Part shown: positions 47,499-60,600 of the stretch, piece after piece
How the letters are laid out: each line of letters starts with the position of its first letter
Numbering within the stretch: position 1 is the first letter of the stretch
Source: Thuidium tamariscinum
Taxonomy: Eukaryota > Streptophyta > Bryopsida > Hypnales > Thuidiaceae
DNA length: 64,000 nt
Reading direction: 5' to 3'
NCBI GenBank assembly: GCA_947034885.2
Contig: OX344755.2
Span: 24,869,052 to 24,933,051, forward strand
Notes under the pieces: model-generated
The model's input: the letters and a program-made list of their open reading frames with translations, nothing else
Database searches by the model: none
What the model was told of the DNA's origin: nothing
Position numbers and translations under genes: made by a program

Positions 47499-48818
47499 TT
47501 TTTAGCACTCCTAAATTTACACTTTGAAATAGGCTCCAAAACTCAAAGGTTCTAGAACACTAAAAGTGCACCAAACTCTAATTACAATTCAAAATAGGCT
47601 TTTTAAAATGTTATTTTTAGCCTTAATTTGGAACATTTTGTCCAACAAGAAGATCATGTGGAGTGAAGGTAGTACTATGCTAATATATATTGATACAAAG
47701 TGGCATAACTAGGATCTCTTACCAAAATGGAGAAATTGTTTTATAACACATTTTTTCAACAAGAAATGAATTTATCCGCAAAGTTTCAATTTCTAGAATA
47801 CATTAAAATTCAGGCAGGTTTGCACAAAGTCATTTTCTAACAAAAATAAAATAAAATGCTTTCTAAAAATGCACACTTGTATTAGCTTTGTGAAAGGATC
47901 TTTTTTCCAATTAGATGTTTAGATCAAAAGTTATGGGGCTCAATAGTTTAGAAGTAGCTTAAGCAACATGCTAATTAATAGAGAAGGCAAGCAATTGGGC
48001 TAGCAATCAAGCAAGTTGTGGAAAAAAAATCCATTAACTTCAAATGTTTATATCTTGCAATCTATGAAGCTGAATTGCTTGAAATTATTTCAAGACATTC
48101 TCATGGTGCTATAAGAATTGAAAAAGGCAAAAAAAAGATCCTCAAGTTTTACTCAATGCATTAGAAATGGCAATTTTGGAACAATTTTAGAGGCATTAGC
48201 TCAAATTCTACTATATAAACTCATGAGATTTTTTTTATTAATGTTATTGATGTTTTTGACATTTTTGATTTCAAGTTTAAGAAACAATTAGCTTTGTGTT
48301 GACCACTAGAATTTTGTTTCCTCCAAAACATGAATTTTCAAAGAAAAATTGAAATCTTCTTCATGTGGTTGTCTTTTTATAGACATATTCTTTACGTAGG
48401 ATGATTTGGGCGGTATGATATTATAATACACTTCTATTATCTTTGAAAATTAGCATATAAGTAACCAACATGATTACTTAGCCAATGGCTCAAATTCATT
48501 TCCAAAGTTAGATAGTACGTGGCTCTTCGACAAAGTTGACTCAAACTATATTGACTCTACTTAGTTAAGCTCAAAATTTCTTTAAAGTTAACTTCATACT
48601 TTTGGACTCATTGTAATTTTGCAATCTATATAGTCAAATGGATTGAAATTTTCTCACAAATTTCCACGGTAGTATAGAACAAATCATTTAAGATTTGAAA
48701 ATATTTTTATGTTTCAACCATATTTAATGCATAAGAAATTGACAAGTCTTGCCATTTTTTTCAAAAACAATATTATACATTAAGGATTAAACACAATTTT
48801 GAGACAAGAAGGTGCTTA
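47499..48818. other. AT-rich spacer without recognisable gene
   Basis: Nothing supported beyond homopolymer runs. Confidence 0.5.
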
Positions 48819-49158
48819 CATTAGATTACTTTGGGCATTAAAAGACTATGAGTTCTCAGACTTTGGAAATGCATCAAGAATATGAGGAACTTTGCCACAT
48901 GAGCAATCTAATGTGTCTAAGAGATTGTCCCGTCAAATAATATTAATTAATTGATTAATATTAATTATAAAATACTTTTAAAATACTTTTTTCTTAAACT
49001 TCATCAGTTTTCAATTCTTTACACTTTTGAATTTTTTTAATCTTTTTTTAGGAAGTTCAAAACATAAGACCAATATTGGCTAGTTGATTGCACAGTAAAA
49101 AACAATTTTGGTAAGCAATCCTAAACAATCTTCTAAAACCTTGTAAAAACATCTAATG
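48819..49158. mobile_element. MITE, CATTAG-end family, copy 5 (340 bp)
   Basis: It begins CATTAGATTACTTTGGGCAT and ends AACATCTAATG. The interior keeps GAGTTCTCAGACTTTGGAAA and ends in a C/A-rich tail like the other copies. It is strongly diverged. Confidence 0.6.
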
Positions 49159-50287
49159 CTCCTTTCTTCCTTTTTCTTCAGTCAAAGGGTTTTTTTATAG
49201 GAAAATTTTGCTAACATTAATCAACCTTCGCCATTTCTTCCATGCCCTTCTAATAATTCACATGTTATTTAATCATTCTTTCCCAATAATTTGAATCCAT
49301 AACTGTTTTATTTTTTGAAGATCTATGGAATCTAACATCTATTTTTCAAATTTTTTTAATCACAAATAGTTAAATTGATGAGGACATTTCATCTATAAAT
49401 ATCCCTAAAATATGCATAATATGGATGAAAATTTGATTATTCATTTAAAAATGATAATACATTTAAATTTGAATGTGAAAATGCTACAATATTTTTCAAT
49501 AGATTATGATTGAGAGAGATGAATGTGAATAAAGAGATAGGAGTGGTTCACCCTTATAAAATATCTTTTATAATCTTTGGAGTATTCTTAAAATGTAATT
49601 GTTCTTCAAGATTATTTTTCTAAAAAACTATTTTGAAAGCAGGGTTTTTTTTTCATTTTTGGAGAATAGCCATAGTGGCAATATAAAATGTTGTAGGGAT
49701 GCTCCAAATTGCAACATTCATCTAATTCTTGGATGTATACTATGTTTTTCATCCAAAATTAGGTGATTTCATCCAAATTTTCTAGCATTCTTTTGGGTGT
49801 TTTATAACCAAATTATTTTTTCTAGTACAAACTAGCACCAAAAAGCCAAAAAAACCATGTTTGAAAGTATAATTTTGCAAATCTTTTGGCATCTATTAGA
49901 AAATTATTTTTTGCCCACCATCCCTTTTAATAATGGATATTCAAAAATATGTAATCATTGAAAGCAATAATTTTTCTCTTAAAAAAACAATGTAGTACTA
50001 ATTCAAATAAGCCCTTGTTATGAAGATCTTTCAACATTCAAAGATCCTAATTCATTATGACAATGAATAATTAGGATTAGTACCTAGTGTAAAATTAACC
50101 TATTCATTTTCTGAAAATCAAAAATCAAAGTAATGACAATAAGCAAACTTACCAACTAAATTTTCTAGAATCTTTAATTTAAAAATAAATATACATTAAA
50201 TAACCAAAAAATATGACCAAAATAGACTAGCCTCTAATGACCAATGCAACCATTTTAGTATCATCATCCAACTTTAAATAATACAAT
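49159..50287. other. AT-rich spacer without recognisable gene
   Basis: Nothing supported. Confidence 0.5.
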
Positions 50288-50389
50288 AATAAAACAACTT
50301 GTGTTTTAATGTCAATAATAATGTTCAATTTAACATTCAAATGTTATATTGAATGTTATTATTGACATTAAAACACAAGTTGTTTTATT
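50288..50389. repeat. Long near-perfect hairpin (42-bp arms, 18-nt loop)
   Basis: The arms 50288-50329 and 50348-50389 are complementary except at about two positions (AATAAAACAACTTGTGTTTT against AAAACACAAGTTGTTTTATT, and onward). It could be a foldback MITE core or a small-RNA precursor. GGTTCTTATAGTG at about 50441-50453 resembles a CACTA end nearby. Confidence 0.85.
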
Positions 50390-51650
50390 TATTGTCCACT
50401 AGAATGCATCAAGAAAAATGATGAAAACATCATGAAACACAAGGTTCTTATAGTGATTAGTCCACATTTCTAATTCATTCTTCTAAGTTCTAGCTCAAGT
50501 TCTAGTCACTGGGACTACTACCACACTTCCTTTGTGACATTGAGCTTTTCAATTGATAACATAGGGCAAAATTTTCCATCTTATTGTGCAAAGACTTGAG
50601 GTGGCACCACTCACCATGCTCCTAATTGCATTTTAGTATCATCCACTCCATGCTACCAAATTTTGTACTTCGGCCACTTTCAAACCATAGCTAACCAACA
50701 CTCACAATTTTAATTGCATTAAGAGTGGTTTAATAAAAAGCAAGACTCCACCCAAACCGTGCTATAGAATATATATATATATATATATAAGTGTCCTATG
50801 GTGCTTTAGACTAATGGTAAAGTCTCATTATCAACCTTGAGTCACTAAGAATTTAGTTATTAAGGCTTCAAGAGGGAGTGAAGAAAGAGACAAACCCCTT
50901 CTATAGTATTACTTGTGGTCTTTGGTCGCCTCCCCTTTATGTCAAAGGACCTCTTCAAACTCACTTGGATTTTGGAAGACTACCCATTTCCAACTAAAAT
51001 GACGAAGTTATCTCACCATTTGGACTCCTAAACTTCCAAATGGTATAACTTTGCCGTCAAAGACCCAGATCCTACATGTAAGTCTGTTTAAAACATTTAC
51101 ACAATATGTAAATGCCGATGGGATACTCACTTGTCCTAGTTGAACAAGTTCTTTTAATGTTATGGCCTTTTAAAGATTCACATTCATTGGAAGAGGTGTC
51201 ACGCTTTCACCACCGCTCGCTTATGATTTAGGACCTTATGAATAATGTTTGTCATTAAATACCTTTTGTGTTCATAGCTTTCTAATGATATACTATATGT
51301 CATACTTCTTTGAGGGATTCATTAAAAAACCCTCACACATACCTAGCCTTCAATTGTCCCGGCACCACTAGGACAAAGTCAATTTTGAATGGCAATAACT
51401 TTTAGCCTACTAGTGTAATTTACATGTTCTTTGAATTGTTGATGTTGTCTTCTCAAGAGTTTTCTAAGAATGTATGACACATATCCATCTTCTTCAAATT
51501 GAAAGCACTATTGCTCCTTATTTGCTCGGAAGTCTCCTAAGTGTATGTGAAACTTTTTGAAGATGTGTAATTTGCAAGAGCTTCGTGAATATTTAATTTT
51601 TATTTCAATTGGTGCTTAGAAGTGAAAATTGATGAAATTTTTATCTTTTG
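50390..51650. other. AT-rich spacer with a (TA) run
   Basis: A TA dinucleotide run of about ten units lies at 50769-50788. No gene is recognised. Confidence 0.5.
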
Positions 51651-54600
51651 ATGTCAAACAAGTGAAATATGAGATCCTATGGTTACATTCTATAGATATA
51701 TTTTGGAGGTTACTCTTAGCAAAAGTATTTGTTTTGAGTGATTTCTGATCAATAATGGCCTTAGTCCTTTAAGGATCAAAATTAAGCTTGGCAACCAAAA
51801 TTATAGTGGTTGTCAAATTTAATCCTTAAAGGACAAATCTATAACTATTGATTTTAAGCCTCATTGCCATTTTGGAAATAGATATGTATGACAAAATTTT
51901 AATTTATTTTCAGAGATGGAATTACATGTTTTCTCTATTTCTTAAAAGATTTAGATATTTTTGAGAAAATTTGATTTTAGTGTAAATTTTTGAAGAAAAA
52001 ATGAGGAAAAAATCATATCAAATAGAAAATTATATGAAAAACCTGAAGATTTCACTATGTGTATACAATTTTTGAGGTTGTACTTAGAGTGGATAGTCAC
52101 TCACAAGGGGTTTTCCAAATAAATATATTAATTATTTAATATTATATACGTGTCACTTTCTGGTAGGCTATCAAAGTTTTCAAAACCGGCTACCCCCATC
52201 CTGCTACAGTGAACCTCCTTCTACCACTGCACTACTCTACCTACAACATGAAACTGATGGAGCTATCTTCTGTAGACAACCTATAAACTGTACACATATA
52301 GTCACCATAGATAGTGAGGAACCATGTCAAAAACAATGAAAACCATACATGATTGTAAAAATTGTATACATGTTTCAAAAGGGATATAGTCCCCATTTTT
52401 CTATTGAACGTAAAACTTTTACATTCAATCTGAAACCCTAATTTCTTCAACAACTTTGTCTTCAATCTCATGTCTCATTCTCCTTAGTTGTCCCTTCATG
52501 CTCCTATATTGTCTACAAATGACAAAGACAACATCATAAATACAAAAACAAGTGAATAAAAAAGCATCAACAATAAGAATAACGAAGACAATCAAATAAT
52601 GACAATCAAATAATGACAATTATACAATTATCATAAAATGTCAACATTCAAAATTTCAAACATATTCTAATACTAAATTCCTTATTCAAAATTCACAAGC
52701 ACTTCATTCAACCACAATTCAATTGAAAGAGTCAACATGCTTACAAATCAAGATACAAATTGCCAACCCCTAAATCTTATAATTCACCTCCAAATACTAC
52801 ACGTAGTGATGCAAATTGCTTAACATGACATTGTAATGCAAAATCTTTTTCTACATGCATCAAGTTGGTTTTCTACTTTCAAAAATGATATCAAAATTAC
52901 AAGCAAATACAAAACAATAGGTAGTTGGCTCTTCCAAAAGAATAAAATAGCTACAACTTTGTGAAACACTTAAGGTCATATGTTTCATCTTTGGCTTACC
53001 TTTTGTATTTTGGTTTGCTTTGTCTCCTTCCATAAAGAGCTTAGTATTGTTGGCTTATTTCACATTAAGAAAAAATAAAAAATCATAGGTCATAGTATGT
53101 TGCATTAAAAATAGCTTTCAAAAATTAAAAACTTCAAATAGTACTTGCAATGAAATATTGCTTGTTTAGAGGATCATTGCCATGACATTTGAACTCTCTT
53201 TAATGATTAACAAAGAATAACATATTCATCACTCAAATGTACTCTACATTAAGTAGCAACAACAACAATAATTAAAGCAAGAGCAATGATCATGTACTAA
53301 TAGGGAAGAAAGATGTTAAAAAAGATTTGAATAGTCAAGTAATGTTAAGGAAAGAATGTGCATCCTTTGAACATTAAATCGTATATTTGTAAGACCTTTG
53401 ATTAGTATCCTCCCACCAAAATCTTTTCATTGGTAAGAGGGCCCCATGCACCGTGGATGGTACCATCAACGGCCACCAAAATCTTTTCATACTTTGCAAA
53501 GGGGGGGAGAAAAGAAGTGGTTTGTAAACACCATAGATAGTCACAAACACCATGGTGTAAACTCAATTTTTGTGTCATCCTATAATTAAAATGCAGTGGA
53601 CATTAAAAATATATCCAAAGTTCAAACCGCAATAAAATATTCAATAGGATGAATTTTTCCAAAATTTAACTTGGAGTAGAAACTAGTGTAGAGGACCTTC
53701 ATTTTGTTAGTTGGGCTCAAATTCAAAATATATCATTTTTGTGGAGAAATTTGAGATTCACACAACTTCTCAAATGATCCTAGAATGGCATATTTTGCCA
53801 TCCATTTTTTCTACTTCTCAATTACATGGAAACAAATATTAGTTAGACTAAAAACTCAATTGGATTATACTCTTTGTACCTAGATATGAAAGGTCGTAAA
53901 AAAAGTGTATAGAAAAATTGTTTTTGATCTTTGCTTATGGCCCTAGATTGTCATCCAAACACCATGGCAGCACTTTAGGATTAATCCCTAAAGGCCCAAG
54001 GTTTGTTTTTTTCAAAAGCCACTCAAAATTGCCATTTTTGCTATGTTCATCCAAAAGAACAAAACAAAAGTGTTTTTATAGAATCTAACCATAGGATCTT
54101 GTACATTGTTTGTGTGATATTGTATGGTAAAAATTTCATGAGATTTGATTGTATAGATTGGAAGATATGAGCATTCAAAGTTGGAAAAAAGAGGGTTTTT
54201 TTTAACACTATTCTGCAATTTCAGATGACTTTGATTGCCATTTGTTGAATTTTTTGCATTAAGGACTTTGAATTTAAGAAAATTGTGTTTAAGAGTCAAA
54301 AGTCTAAGAAAAAATTTCAAAGAAAAAATGCTTGATTTTCATTCTTTGAAAAATTATTAAGTAAAAGTACATCTAAGATTGAAAGAAAAATTAAATTGTT
54401 TATAGCTCTAAAATGGAATCGAAACACAATGATCCCAATAGTGAGATTGTTCTAGCAAACAAATTTTACCTTGTCAAGCAATTTGTAGTCTTGCTAGTAT
54501 TTGTCTTCATATGAATGAGAAGTTAGTAAAAGAAAAGATGGTAAAATTTACTATTTTAGTGTATTTTGCTCTTTGATCTAAATCTGAGATATCTCCTTGA

Positions 54601-55130
54601 AAATGACATTTTTTGAATTTGAGCCCTACTAACAAAATGAAGGTTATTTCTATTCCAATTGACATTTTGGAAAAATTTGTAAAATTGAATATTTTATTGC
54701 AATTTGAACTTTAGATGTATTTTCAATGTACATTTTCAATTTATTAATTATAGAAGGACACAAACATTGAGTTTACACCATGATGTTTGTGACTATATTG
54801 TACACACATGGTGAAGTTTTCAGATTTTTGGAAATAATTTCATATTAGATGTGATTTTTTCTTCACTTTTTCTTCAAAAATTCTCAAAAAAATCTAAATT
54901 TTTTTGGGAAGTGTAGAAGACATGTAATTCATCTCTAAAAAGTAAATGTAAAATTTTTCACACATATTGAGTTCCAAAATGGCAACAAACTAAGTGATGG
55001 GCAATGAGGCTTGAAACTAGTGGTTATAGGTCCATTCTTTCAGGGTTAAACTTAACTAGGATTGAAGCTGACTAAGATAGAACTACTCGAAATTGATCAT
55101 TTAAGGTATTTTAGACATGATCTAGTGTAG
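51650..55130. mobile_element. DNA-transposon-like element with long diverged inverted termini (about 3.4 kb)
   Basis: The left flank (about 51740-52069) pairs with the right flank (about 54790-55110) in inverted orientation. Shared words include AAGCCTCATTGCC, TTACATGT, ATTTTTGAAGAAAAA and AAAAAATCA. The right arm continues inward to about 54590, and this inner part pairs with 53537-53780 instead (ATAGTCACAAACACCATGGT against the complement of 54757-54798). The left terminus is therefore split by an insertion. No transposase frame is visible inside, so it is non-autonomous. Long termini suggest a Mutator-like or foldback type, without proof. Exact outer ends were not found. Confidence 0.65.
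52070..53536. mobile_element. Insertion (about 1.47 kb) splitting the left terminus of the long-TIR element
   Basis: In the intact right terminus the words TGTACAAT and ATAGTCACAAAC are adjacent. In the left terminus they are separated by this segment. The segment is AT-rich with no protein frame that I recognise. It contains an 18-bp direct repeat, CCACCAAAATCTTTTCAT, at 53413 and 53473. The precise edges and target duplication remain open. Confidence 0.55.
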
Positions 55131-55470
55131 TGCAAGGCAAAACAAATATTTTCAAAGGTGTAAAAATAAAAATAATGAGGATTGCAAAAACTTTGGTAAT
55201 TTTATCAGATGAGTTGAAATTACTATGAATTTGGGAAGGCATAAAGTGTGCTAGTCCAAATGCCAATATGTGGAGTCTTCTAATTTTGATCATGCAAAAA
55301 ACTAATTTTTTACTCACTTCTTTTTACTTTCTTGCACACTACTTTGGAACATGTGCCATGAACTTTTAGCCCCAACCTTAGAAATGAGAAGAAAACTCAT
55401 TCTAACCTTGGTTGGAAATACATCCATCAATAAGTTGGCTATGGGGGACCAATTGGTTATAGGTGGTTCT
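55131..55470. other. AT-rich spacer between the long-TIR element and the GC-rich block
   Basis: Nothing supported. Confidence 0.4.
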
Positions 55471-55926
55471 ACCTTAGCCAAGTGAGTTCCAGTCCATTTG
55501 TGGTGAACGACGGATGTTGAGAGCCCTCCACTTGTCCGGGACTAGTGCATGAGGCTCCATCCTTCGTTTTGAAAACGGAGTGGCCCAAATCCATTTCGTA
55601 ACGTAGGAAACTCGAACGCATTTCTCCACAATGGGGATTTTGAGGAGTTTTTGACCTAGAACTTCTTGGGGAAATCAAAAAAACAAATGACTTGAATTAA
55701 GCTCAGAGTCGGACTCCTCCCGTCCTCCTTGTGCCTGTTGTGAGTGAGTGCCAGGACTATTTTGAGTGTCCCTTTTGGCGGTAGGCAGAAGCTCTAAGAG
55801 CATCCCTACTCTTCACTCGGAAAAGTGGCCCGGCCAAGGACCACTTGGCGTGGCCAAAAGCTTAGTTGGGCCCATGAAAAAAAAATCCCCCCACCCCAAA
55901 CACGAGAACAAGCTCACCAACTTCTT

Positions 55927-55971
55927 AAAAAAACACATGAATCGACCTTCTTGGGATTCATGTGTTTTTTT
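55927..55971. repeat. Perfect hairpin, 17-bp arms, 11-nt loop
   Basis: AAAAAAACACATGAATC at 55927-55943 is exactly complementary to 55955-55971. Confidence 0.85.
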
Positions 55972-56544
55972 AATTGTAAAGCACCTCGGAACAAGGAAAC
56001 AATACAAAAAGAAAGCCATCTTGAGTTGACTTGAGCCAAGCCGGGTGCACTACATTTTGCCGTGTACACGAAAAATTCCACCGTGGCCGGCCGTTTCTCG
56101 AGTCTTATTTTGCATGCGATGGGGAATTTCTTGTGACATAGCCCGGCCATATGCCCAGTTTGCATCCTATCTTGTGTTGGAGTGGGGATGCTTTGAGGCC
56201 CAGCTTCCATGTGAGCCGGGCCGGTAGCAAAAGAGCTAGCAGACAAGAAGCTCCCACTGAATGTGCCCGACTTGGTGAGTGGAGAGGGAAGGTTTGAATT
56301 TTCTTCGATATCAATGGACAAGCCCATTTGGGAAGCTTGATCGAACTTCAGGGGAATCATTACGTGTGCTTTTCTTACTCGACATCTCTCCACCCACTAG
56401 ATCCACATAAAAGTGTCATCACCCACTTCTCAGAGCATCACCACTCGTCCTGCATTTCGGATGACTTCTCAAGGCTGATCCCCAAATCCGCCCCGCCCGT
56501 CCTGCATTTTGGATGTCCGGCTCGATGAAGCAGCCTGCAAACTT

Positions 56545-56795
56545 GCTTTGGCTGGCATATGAGGCCCATTTTGCCAGCCACCCTCCGGCCTCTTAGCCGG
56601 CCTGGAGACAGGAAACAAACAAATCCGCTGTGACTTTCCGCAACTTCGGAGCTGACTTTCCGCAACTTGGGGATGCAACTTCGGAGCTGAACCGCTGCGT
56701 GGCCTTCAATTTCGGTACTTACTGCGCCTGTTAAGAGGCCATGGGTAGGACGTCCAGCTGGCAAACTGGATGGCTGGCAAAATGCCAGCCAAAGC
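56545..56795. mobile_element. Foldback element with GCTTTGGCTGGCAT ends (about 250 bp)
   Basis: GCTTTGGCTGGCAT at 56545-56558 is the exact complement of ATGCCAGCCAAAGC at 56782-56795. Further pairing follows inward (CATTTTGCCAGCCA against TGGCTGGCAAAATG). No coding frame can be assigned. Confidence 0.7.
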
Positions 56796-56962
56796 ACCAC
56801 CTGCATTTTGCCAGGCACTGTAGCTCACTCTAGCTCTCCTTGGCAAGCTCTTCACATGGAAGCTGGGCCTAAATGTCCGACAGCTTCAGGAGCCCCCGCG
56901 GCCCCGCCGCAACTGGAGCTGCCGCATGCAGCCACCGACACCCCACAGGCTACTGGCTGCTG

Positions 56963-56990
56963 GTGCCAGGCTGCCAGGCTGCCAGGCTGT
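56963..56990 (+). repeat. 8-bp tandem repeat CCAGGCTG
   Basis: Three consecutive copies with a partial fourth. Confidence 0.8.
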
Positions 56991-57210
56991 CCTTTTCTTT
57001 TTTCCCGGGGGAGACAAGCCTAACAACTTGAAGGGAACCTGGGGACACCGCCCCGAGGAATCGGGGAATCAGGGATCTCGCTGGGCAAGGCTCGGTTGCC
57101 TTCGCAGGAAGGGAAAGCAACTGATCGGATATTCAGGAGTCGGGACGGATCAAAGGGGCCCCGGAGCTACGGCCCGGCCGGGTTGTTCCGGGTTCAGAGG
57201 GCCGGGCCGG

Positions 57211-57650
57211 GTGAACTGACCCCTGGCTCGGCTCCTCGGAAAGCGCTCAAATTTTCTATTTTCCACGCATGAAGAAATTGGCAAACTTCGAATTCATATT
57301 TACAATCAGAGCCGAAAGTAGTCATTGATGATGGGAGGTGTTTTAGGTGAATTAGTCAAGCACAAAATAGAAGGCTTTTATTTTTACATGCATCAGAATG
57401 ATTTGGTGTGGTCAAGTTGAGCTGAGGAGGACCAAGGTGAATTGACCCTTGGCTCAACTCCTTAGAAAAACACTCAAATTTTTTGGTTTTCCATGTATGA
57501 TAAAATTTGCAAACTTTGAATTTACATTTGCAATCAAAGCCCCCCACTAGCTTTTAGAGGGGTGCGTAAGGAAAATTAATCAAGCATAGAATAGGGGGCT
57601 TTTATTTTACTTACACCCTTAGAATGATTTAGAAGGTCCAAGTAAGGGGG
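57211..57650 (+). repeat. Tandem duplication (unit about 220 bp), one copy CpG-rich, one CpG-depleted
   Basis: Copy 1 starts GTGAACTGACCCCTGGCTCG at 57211 and copy 2 GTGAATTGACCCTTGGCTCA at 57437. They run in parallel to about 57420 and 57650 (AGTCAAGCACAAAATAGAAG against AATCAAGCATAGAATAGGGG). Many CpG sites of copy 1 are TpG or CpA in copy 2. Confidence 0.85.
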
Positions 57651-60600
57651 TCAATTCACCCCAACCTAGGTGAACAAAAGGAACTAGAGAAGGAGGGATT
57701 TCAGAGCAAGTAGTTTTTACATTGAAGGTGAAGCATGAGAAGAGACTCCTTTTAAAACCATGTGTTAGTTTATTTTCTAGCCACTATATATTAGAAGAAT
57801 ATTTGAACAAATGCAAATTCAAAATGCATACTATTTATACCACCACACATCATCAATGGTGTACCCTTATAGATTGTGATTGTGAATGAAGGTGTAGTTT
57901 GCATTGTGATTGGAGAAGGAGAATTGTCTATTACAAAGCAACTTTATACCAAGTCCTACTTTCTATTAGCTCTTTAACACCTAAGACACCAAAAAAATTG
58001 ATGGTTTGGGGTTTGGTTTTTTCTATCGTTCAACATTGTCCATGAAATGTTAGGATTTAGACTTAGCTCAAAGTTGGCTCAAAGTTGGCCCAACTTTCAA
58101 TTCATAGGGCCAACTCATACTAGATTGAAGTTAAAGACTTGGGCCAAGTATTATAGCAATACAATTGTTAGTACTTGGGCTCAAATTTTTAGCACTAGCA
58201 TATCACCATGGCTACGTAAGCACCACATTCATAGTCATTAGATTAAAAAAAATTGGTCAAGATTTTGAATAGCATATGAATTCAATTTATGGCCGAATGT
58301 AAGGATCTAAACTCTTCTATTAATTGATTTTGGTGATTTGAAAGAAGGTCCTAATAACCAAGGATTGAGTTGAAAATTATGGTTTTAATATACGCCAAAT
58401 ATAAATAATTAAAATTTCATTAATTTATTATACATTTACAAAAATTAGAAATTGGGGTTTACCAAAAGAAAAACTTACAACTTTCAAATATGTGTACGTT
58501 TGTATGTTATAATTTGTAAAATAGTATTTTTGATCAATCAATTGGAATTGAATGTAAAAACAACAACTTGATACGGTGACATTGTATTATTGTAATACTT
58601 ATGAATGAATCACATTCAACCATTTAAAAAAATTGCAACCAAAATATGGTTTTGTAATAAGGCATTTAGAAGATAATGTGTGAAATTGAACCATTAGTTG
58701 TACAATTGTCATGACATCATATATTAGAATGTAGATGCCTCTTTTTCTTGATTTATGCCACATCTATCCATTCAAAGCATTAACAAATTATTTCAACATT
58801 TTTCAAAAAGGAAGAAATATCACCCACTTTAAACGAGAAATTAAGTTAGGAGATAGAGATGCTAATGAAGATTTTAATTCATGGTCTTTGATTTTTCAAT
58901 AACCATGGCATAGAAATACAAGCCTCTTGGGACCCATGATGCAACTCTTGGAGACCAACATATAAAGATATAGATGGCGTTGTTTGTAAGTCAAAAAACA
59001 TACATTGTATTGTGTCTCATGTATTGTATGGAAGATCTAGAAGATCTTATCTCCAACTAGATCAAATAAGTGATGATGTGACCAATTTCTAAAGGTCTCT
59101 TGAAAACTTTTGTAGAATGGTGTCCAATTCACGTAGATGCCTTGTTAAAGTTTCACATCAAATCTTGTTAGAAATATGGGCCATATAGACTAAAGAAATG
59201 ACCCATGAAAAGATCTAAGTGATGAATTTGACTACTCGTAGGTTTTCATATAGTTGTATCTTTGATATATTTGCTAATTGTTTCTACTAGTGTGTCGAGA
59301 TTATGAATTTTAAAGGCTATGTGGGTAATTGGGTATTGTATTCAAGCTCATTTGTAGTTCATAAATATTTTTTCTCTACAGATGACTCCAATAATTTATA
59401 CCACTATAATTATTTCAATATATTTACAATTCAAACTAAGATCCATATCAATTGTAAATACTGACATTAATTCAATAGTTATTCTTGTGAAGATTCAACC
59501 TCTTCCTAAGTCACATGGATTATCCAAAATTAAAATGGCCTACAATAGAATATGGTTTCATGCCTCCAATACTCATCTACCTACACTTCTTCAAAATCTT
59601 GACATTTTTTATTGTACATAATTATTATACCTAGTATATAGTAATTTTTGTTGTTATATTGAATTGAATCTTTTTTGTCATGAAGACATGAATTTTTTTA
59701 ATGCATAAGCAATAAAAACACTCAATCTTTATATACTCATCATCACCTAAGTAGAAATTCAATTAGAAGTGCTTCTTGGTTTGTTTTTTCAGCTTAGAGA
59801 AGGTCATTTATTTGCATTTCTACGACTATTCAATCACTATTATTATGAAGATATGTATTTTCCAAACAAATTTTGTGTTGTAGAAAACAAGTAAGTCATG
59901 TGACCTATTTTATTAAAATAAATATATAGAGATAAGTGCGTCAACAAAAATGTGTTAAATTAATCACAAGAAACAATGATTCTATGATTAATCCAATTTT
60001 ATAACAACCATAAATAATTTATATTTGAAAAAAAAATTCACTTTACATTGCAACTTAGAATAGTAAGGCATTAGTGACATTTAAACAAAAGTTGAAAATT
60101 ATAATCCATATATCAAATTCATAGATTTCAATTTCTTATTACATTAACCGATATTTTTCAATCAAATTGAAAATCAAAAAATGAGAATTAGAAAAAAATT
60201 GTAACTTGAATATAAGTGGTTTTTAGAAGAACTCTATTCATTCAAAATCCGAGTCAAAATCTAGGTGTTAAACTTAGAGTATTTAGGTATATTTTTTCTT
60301 TCCATCATATTTATTTTTTGAAGGATTGTTTTTAGAAGTAAAATAAAAGATTAGCTTTTGAAGTGAAAGGATCTTGTATGCTTTACTATAGAATATCATT
60401 GTAGAAGTCTCAAATACCCATATCTTGAGATCTTGAAGAATTTGCAAACAATTCAATGATTATAGGTATAAAATTGTTTTCTAATTGTAAGGAATCAATT
60501 CCACTCATTTGTAGAAGTTGTTGAAAATTTAAATACCTGGCTCTTAAGATATCAAGCAATTTTACATGGGTTCTTATTGCCATCTTTATTAATTTATTAG

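Larger units (their letters stand above)
55471..57240. other. GC- and CpG-rich block with several foldback repeats, no clear gene
   Basis: This segment differs sharply in composition from the AT-rich DNA on both sides. It holds several inverted repeats, including GGCCCAGCTTCCATGTGA (about 56196) against TCACATGGAAGCTGGGCC (about 56856). Open frames on both strands (such as 56393-55914 and 56818-56438, minus strand) show no domain or codon pattern that I trust, and they overlap the inverted repeats. The likeliest reading is a comparatively young repeat or transposon array not yet eroded at CpG sites. A promoter or unknown gene cannot be excluded. Confidence 0.5.

Noticed and set aside
55914-56818. 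Minus-strand frames of 159 and 126 codons in the GC-rich block
   Set aside because: They run through inverted repeats and share repeated words with frames on the other strand, which points to repeat DNA and not a gene.
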